8,934 nt of DNA, from positions 1 to 8,934 of the forward strand of contig CAJGCL010000080.1 in NCBI GenBank assembly GCA_904501675.1. The letters run 5' to 3'. Within the stretch, counting starts at the first letter, position 1; every line of letters starts with the position of its first letter. Shown piece after piece: positions 6,050 to 8,934 of this stretch. The notes beneath the pieces are model-generated. The model was not told the origin of the DNA. It worked only from the letters and a program-made list of their open reading frames with translations, and searched no databases. Origin of the DNA: Clostridiaceae bacterium (GTDB lineage Bacteria > Bacillota > Clostridia > Oscillospirales > Acutalibacteraceae). The position numbers were made by a program, and so were the translations under genes.

Positions 6050-7480
6050 ATGTCTTTGATTAACTCAAAAACTCCGGGCGGTTGGAAAACAAGCGGAGCA
6101 GAAAGAAAAAGCTATTATGTTTATTTCACAGGTCAGAATATCTTTTATGCCCTTATTTCTTCCTGCCTTACAACATATTTTGCCTTTATCGGCGTAAACC
6201 CGATAAAAATTGCAGGCGTTATGCTTGCAGTTAAGGTGTGGGACGCTATAAATGATGCTATCTTTGGTGTTGTTTTTGATGCAGTTAAATTCAAAAGCGG
6301 TAAAAAATATCTGCCATGGCTTCGTATATCGGTAGTGCTTATTCCTGTTTCAAGTATATTTATGTTTGCTATACCCGGCTCTATTTCTGAAAATGCTCAG
6401 CTTGCTTGGTTTGCTATATCATACCTTGTATGGGATACAGTTTACACTCTTTGCGATGTGCCGATTTATGGCATTATCACCGCTATGACCGATAACATTG
6501 ATGAGCGAAACAGTATGATGTCCTATAAGAGTATATGGGGCGGTGTCGGCGGATTCTTTTCACCAATGCTTGTTGCATTCCTTGTAAGCGAAAAGGTCGG
6601 AAGTAACTACACTGTTGCAGTAATTATTTGCGCAGTTATAGCGTTTATTACAATGATTCCTGCCTGCTTCAAGCTTAAGGAACGCTATGTTCCTGTAGAG
6701 GAAGAAAGCTTTTCTGTTAAAAAAATGTTTTCATATCTTTTCCATAACAAGTACCTTCTTCTCTACTATATCGGCTTTTTCTTCTATTCAAGCGTAAACT
6801 ATGTAGCAGCCCTTAATCTCCTTGCATCTTATTACCTTTTCCACGATTCAATGTTTACAACAATTGTAGGTATTGTGGGAGCTCCATTTGCATTTATAGG
6901 TGCGATTATTGTTCCGAAGCTTGTTCGTAAAATTGATAAGATGGTTGTTTTCAGGGTAAGCGTTTTAGCAGCAGTTATTCTTGGCGTTATTATGTGGCTT
7001 ATCGGTTATGATAATCGAATCCACTTCTTTATTATAAATACACTCCGCTCAATTCCCACATCAACGCTGGGTGTTATGCTGTTTATGTTTACACCTGACT
7101 GTGCAGAATACGGTAAATTTAAAACAGGTATTGAGGCAAAGGGAATTACATTCTCAATTCAGACCTTTATGGTTAAGCTTACAGGTGCTATTTCAAGTGC
7201 ACTTTCTGTATTCCTTTTAGGTCTTCCTATAGTTGGCTGGGTAAATGTTGAAGCAGAAAACTTTGAACAGCTTTCTCAGATGGGTGTTACCCAGACTCCT
7301 GATGCTCTTGATGCATTCTGGCTCATTTATGCATTGATTCCATCTATTGGTTACCTTGCGTCTTACATCGTTTGGCGATTCTACAAGCTTAACGATAAGG
7401 ATGTTCAGGTTATGGCTGAATGTAATGCAGGTAAAATTACTAAAGCGGAAGCCGAAACAAAGCTTTCAAGAAAATATTAA
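6050..7480 (+). CDS. GPH-family glycoside/pentoside/hexuronide:cation symporter (MFS)
   Basis: This 476-residue integral membrane protein has about 12 hydrophobic segments, normal for the GPH family (MelB, XynB/YicJ types). Characteristic features are KVWDAINDAIFGVVFDAVKF (62-81) followed by SGKKYLPWL, the cytoplasmic loop motif with conserved aspartates D65, D69 and D77; DVPIYGIITAMTDNIDERN (136-154); and DCAEYGKFKTGIEAKGITFS (350-369), which opens the C-terminal bundle with the KTG motif. Such proteins import sugars or small glycosides with Na+ or H+. AAGGAG (6037-6042) overlaps the previous stop codon and lies 7 nt before the ATG, so it is cotranscribed with the FAD enzyme only 12 bp away. 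Together with the cytoplasmic GH30 downstream, this suggests import of an intact glycoside. The exact substrate cannot be read from the sequence. Confidence 0.93.
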   Translation: MSLINSKTPGGWKTSGAERKSYYVYFTGQNIFYALISSCLTTYFAFIGVNPIKIAGVMLAVKVWDAINDAIFGVVFDAVKFKSGKKYLPWLRISVVLIPVSSIFMFAIPGSISENAQLAWFAISYLVWDTVYTLCDVPIYGIITAMTDNIDERNSMMSYKSIWGGVGGFFSPMLVAFLVSEKVGSNYTVAVIICAVIAFITMIPACFKLKERYVPVEEESFSVKKMFSYLFHNKYLLLYYIGFFFYSSVNYVAALNLLASYYLFHDSMFTTIVGIVGAPFAFIGAIIVPKLVRKIDKMVVFRVSVLAAVILGVIMWLIGYDNRIHFFIINTLRSIPTSTLGVMLFMFTPDCAEYGKFKTGIEAKGITFSIQTFMVKLTGAISSALSVFLLGLPIVGWVNVEAENFEQLSQMGVTQTPDALDAFWLIYALIPSIGYLASYIVWRFYKLNDKDVQVMAECNAGKITKAEAETKLSRKY

Positions 7481-7509
7481 TTTAAAAATATCATTTAGGC
7501 GGTGTTGAT

Positions 7510-8892
7510 ATGCAGATAAAGGTGGATATAAATAAAACATATCAGACCTTTGAGGGTATCGGTGCAAGCGGAGCCTGGTGGGCTCAGCTTGTAGGCGGTT
7601 GGGAGCATATTGATACCGCTTCAGGTTTGTCTGTCAGAGATAAAATTGCAGAGCTCCTTTATAGTAAGGATAAAGGTATTGGTATGAATATATACCGCTA
7701 TAATATTGGTGGTGGTTCTGTTCATTCAGGTAAAGGCGAATATAGCCAACCTTTAAGAGCAACTGAATGCTTCGAGGTTTCTGCAGGCAAGTACGATTGG
7801 AATCGCGATAAAAATGCGGTTTATATGATGAAAAAAGCAGTGGAAAACGGAGCAGACGAGGTTATTCTGTTTGTGAATTCACCAATAGAGCGCCTTACTA
7901 AAAACGGACTTGCACATAATAAAAAGTATCAGCTTTTTCATGAAAATATATCTAAAAAGAACTACAGAGAATATGCAAAATATTGCCTTGATGTTACTGA
8001 ACATTTTGTAAATGAAGGCGTACCTGTTAAATATCTTTCTCCTGTGAATGAACCCATATGGGTATGGAATGGCGGTCAGGAGGGTTGCTTCTACAGACCC
8101 AGAAGTGTTCGTAAGGTGTTTGAGGTTTTCGCAGAGGAGTTAGAAAAACGCCCTGCATTACGAAATGTTAAGCTTTCGGGCGCAGAGTCGGGAGATTTAA
8201 GGTGGTTTAACAAAAGCTACACCCGTCAGCTTCTCAAAAGCGAAAAGGTGAGAAAACATCTTGATGCAGTAGATGTTCATTCTTATTGTCTTCCTGTTCC
8301 AATCCCCATAAATATTCCTTTTCTTAATGATCGTATAGGCTTCGTTAAGCGGTTTAAAAAATGGATGGATAAAAAGTATCCGGATGTACCGATTAAAATG
8401 AGCGAATGGACTCATATGCAGGGTGGCAGGGATTATGGTATGGATTCCGCCATTGTAACAGCATCTGTTATGTATGAGGATTTCACTATTTTAGGTGCTA
8501 CCGTCTGGCAACATTGGATTGCTGTTTCAGAGGTTGATTACTGCGACGGACTCATTTACATAAACATTCCTGAAAATACATTTGAAATAACAAAGCGTTA
8601 TTATGTTACGGGAAACTATACTAAGTACATAAGCCTTGGTGCAAAGAGAATCGATGCAAGTGTTGATGATGAGGATGTTCTCATAACGGCATTTAAAGAT
8701 AAAGAAAAAACAACACTTGTTATTGTAAATAAAAGTGAAACAGAAAAGCCTGTTACTGTTCCTTGTTGCAAAAAGTTTGTAGTTGCGGTAACGGATAAAA
8801 ATAATGATTTAAGTGAAACTGAGTGTGAAGGCGATAGCCTTGTGCTTAACCCACGCTCTGTTACAACTGTGGTATGGAAAAATGAAGGATAA
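7510..8892 (+). CDS. Glycoside hydrolase family 30 enzyme, cytoplasmic
   Basis: The 460-residue protein has the GH30 layout: an N-terminal strand (VDINKTYQTFEGIGASGAW), a (beta/alpha)8 barrel to about residue 370, and a returning beta-sandwich (about 375-458) ending VLNPRSVTTVVW. The acid/base is E181 in SPVNEP and the nucleophile is E299 in KMSEWT, the retaining clan GH-A pair. NIYRYNIGGGS (60-70) and SPVNEPIWVWNGGQEG (177-192) resemble the beta-1,6-galactanase-like branch more than glucuronoxylanases. The usual SPPxWM segment is replaced by SPIERLT (124-130), so the substrate subsite may differ. No signal peptide is present, so it should act inside the cell on small imported glycosides. AGGCGGTG (7497-7504), one mismatch from AGGAGGTG, lies 5 nt before the ATG. 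It is 29 bp behind the symporter gene, in the same operon. Confidence 0.9.
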   Translation: MQIKVDINKTYQTFEGIGASGAWWAQLVGGWEHIDTASGLSVRDKIAELLYSKDKGIGMNIYRYNIGGGSVHSGKGEYSQPLRATECFEVSAGKYDWNRDKNAVYMMKKAVENGADEVILFVNSPIERLTKNGLAHNKKYQLFHENISKKNYREYAKYCLDVTEHFVNEGVPVKYLSPVNEPIWVWNGGQEGCFYRPRSVRKVFEVFAEELEKRPALRNVKLSGAESGDLRWFNKSYTRQLLKSEKVRKHLDAVDVHSYCLPVPIPINIPFLNDRIGFVKRFKKWMDKKYPDVPIKMSEWTHMQGGRDYGMDSAIVTASVMYEDFTILGATVWQHWIAVSEVDYCDGLIYINIPENTFEITKRYYVTGNYTKYISLGAKRIDASVDDEDVLITAFKDKEKTTLVIVNKSETEKPVTVPCCKKFVVAVTDKNNDLSETECEGDSLVLNPRSVTTVVWKNEG

Positions 8893-8934
8893 GATTATAG
8901 ATTTATTTACTTCTTTAAAAAAATATTGGAAAAC
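8882..8934 (+). CDS. Start of a further operon ORF, partial at the window edge
   Basis: An ATG at 8882 overlaps the last 11 bases of the GH30 gene in another frame and stays open to the window end, giving MKDKIIDLFTSLKKYWK and continuing. The overlap suggests translational coupling, with GGA at 8877-8879 as a weak ribosome site. From memory, lysine-rich amphipathic starts ending in KKYWK resemble the cytoplasmic N-termini of some Clostridia GPH/MFS transporters, so a second symporter is possible. Only 17 codons are visible and no domain can be confirmed. Confidence 0.45.
   Translation, partial: MKDKIIDLFTSLKKYWK

Noticed and set aside
1..8934. Mobile elements, CRISPR arrays, prophage or defence genes
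   Set aside because: No transposase or integrase motifs, spaced direct repeats or terminal inverted repeats were seen. All sizeable ORFs are accounted for by metabolic or surface proteins.

Overview
The window looks like chromosomal DNA from an anaerobic, low-GC Firmicute, most likely a gut Clostridia/Oscillospirales-type organism. The reasons are A+T-rich intergenic DNA, strong AGGAGG-type ribosome sites, consensus TTGACA/TATAAT promoters, a tryptophan T-box leader, a lipoprotein carrying the GYTGDTYCxxCG domain common on Clostridia surface proteins, and a GPH-family symporter next to a cytoplasmic GH30 enzyme. This placement is inferred from family content; no 16S rRNA or other marker gene is present.

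Left part (1-1618): trpB (tryptophan synthase beta chain) lies on the minus strand behind a leader of about 325 nt. The leader is a complete T-box element: a Stem I with a UGG (Trp) specifier codon, a T-box bulge UGGC that would pair with a tRNA ending GCCA, an antiterminator, and a competing intrinsic terminator. A consensus promoter lies upstream. trpB is the first gene of this transcript. Whether trpA follows is beyond the window edge.

Middle (1564-2691): a divergently transcribed gene encodes a predicted lipoprotein with a Thr/Ser-rich linker, a small Cys/His domain and a C-terminal CAP/SCP domain. It ends at a strong hairpin that can terminate transcription from both sides, shared with the convergent gene that follows.

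Right part (2692-8934): a putative glycoside-utilisation locus built around a 136 bp divergent intergenic region. Leftward is a 628-residue protein of the 'glutaminase A' family (DUF4964/DUF5127/DUF4965/DUF1793) without a signal peptide. Rightward, from a TTGAAA-17 nt-TATAAT promoter, run a geranylgeranyl-reductase/PHBH-like FAD oxidoreductase, a GPH-family (MFS) sugar:cation symporter, a GH30 glycosidase without a signal peptide, and the first 17 codons of a further overlapping ORF. A likely reading is uptake of an intact glycoside by the symporter, hydrolysis in the cytoplasm by GH30 and perhaps the (alpha/alpha)6-type protein, and redox processing of the substrate or aglycone by the FAD enzyme. 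That pathway is inference. No mobile elements, CRISPR arrays, tRNA or rRNA genes were seen.
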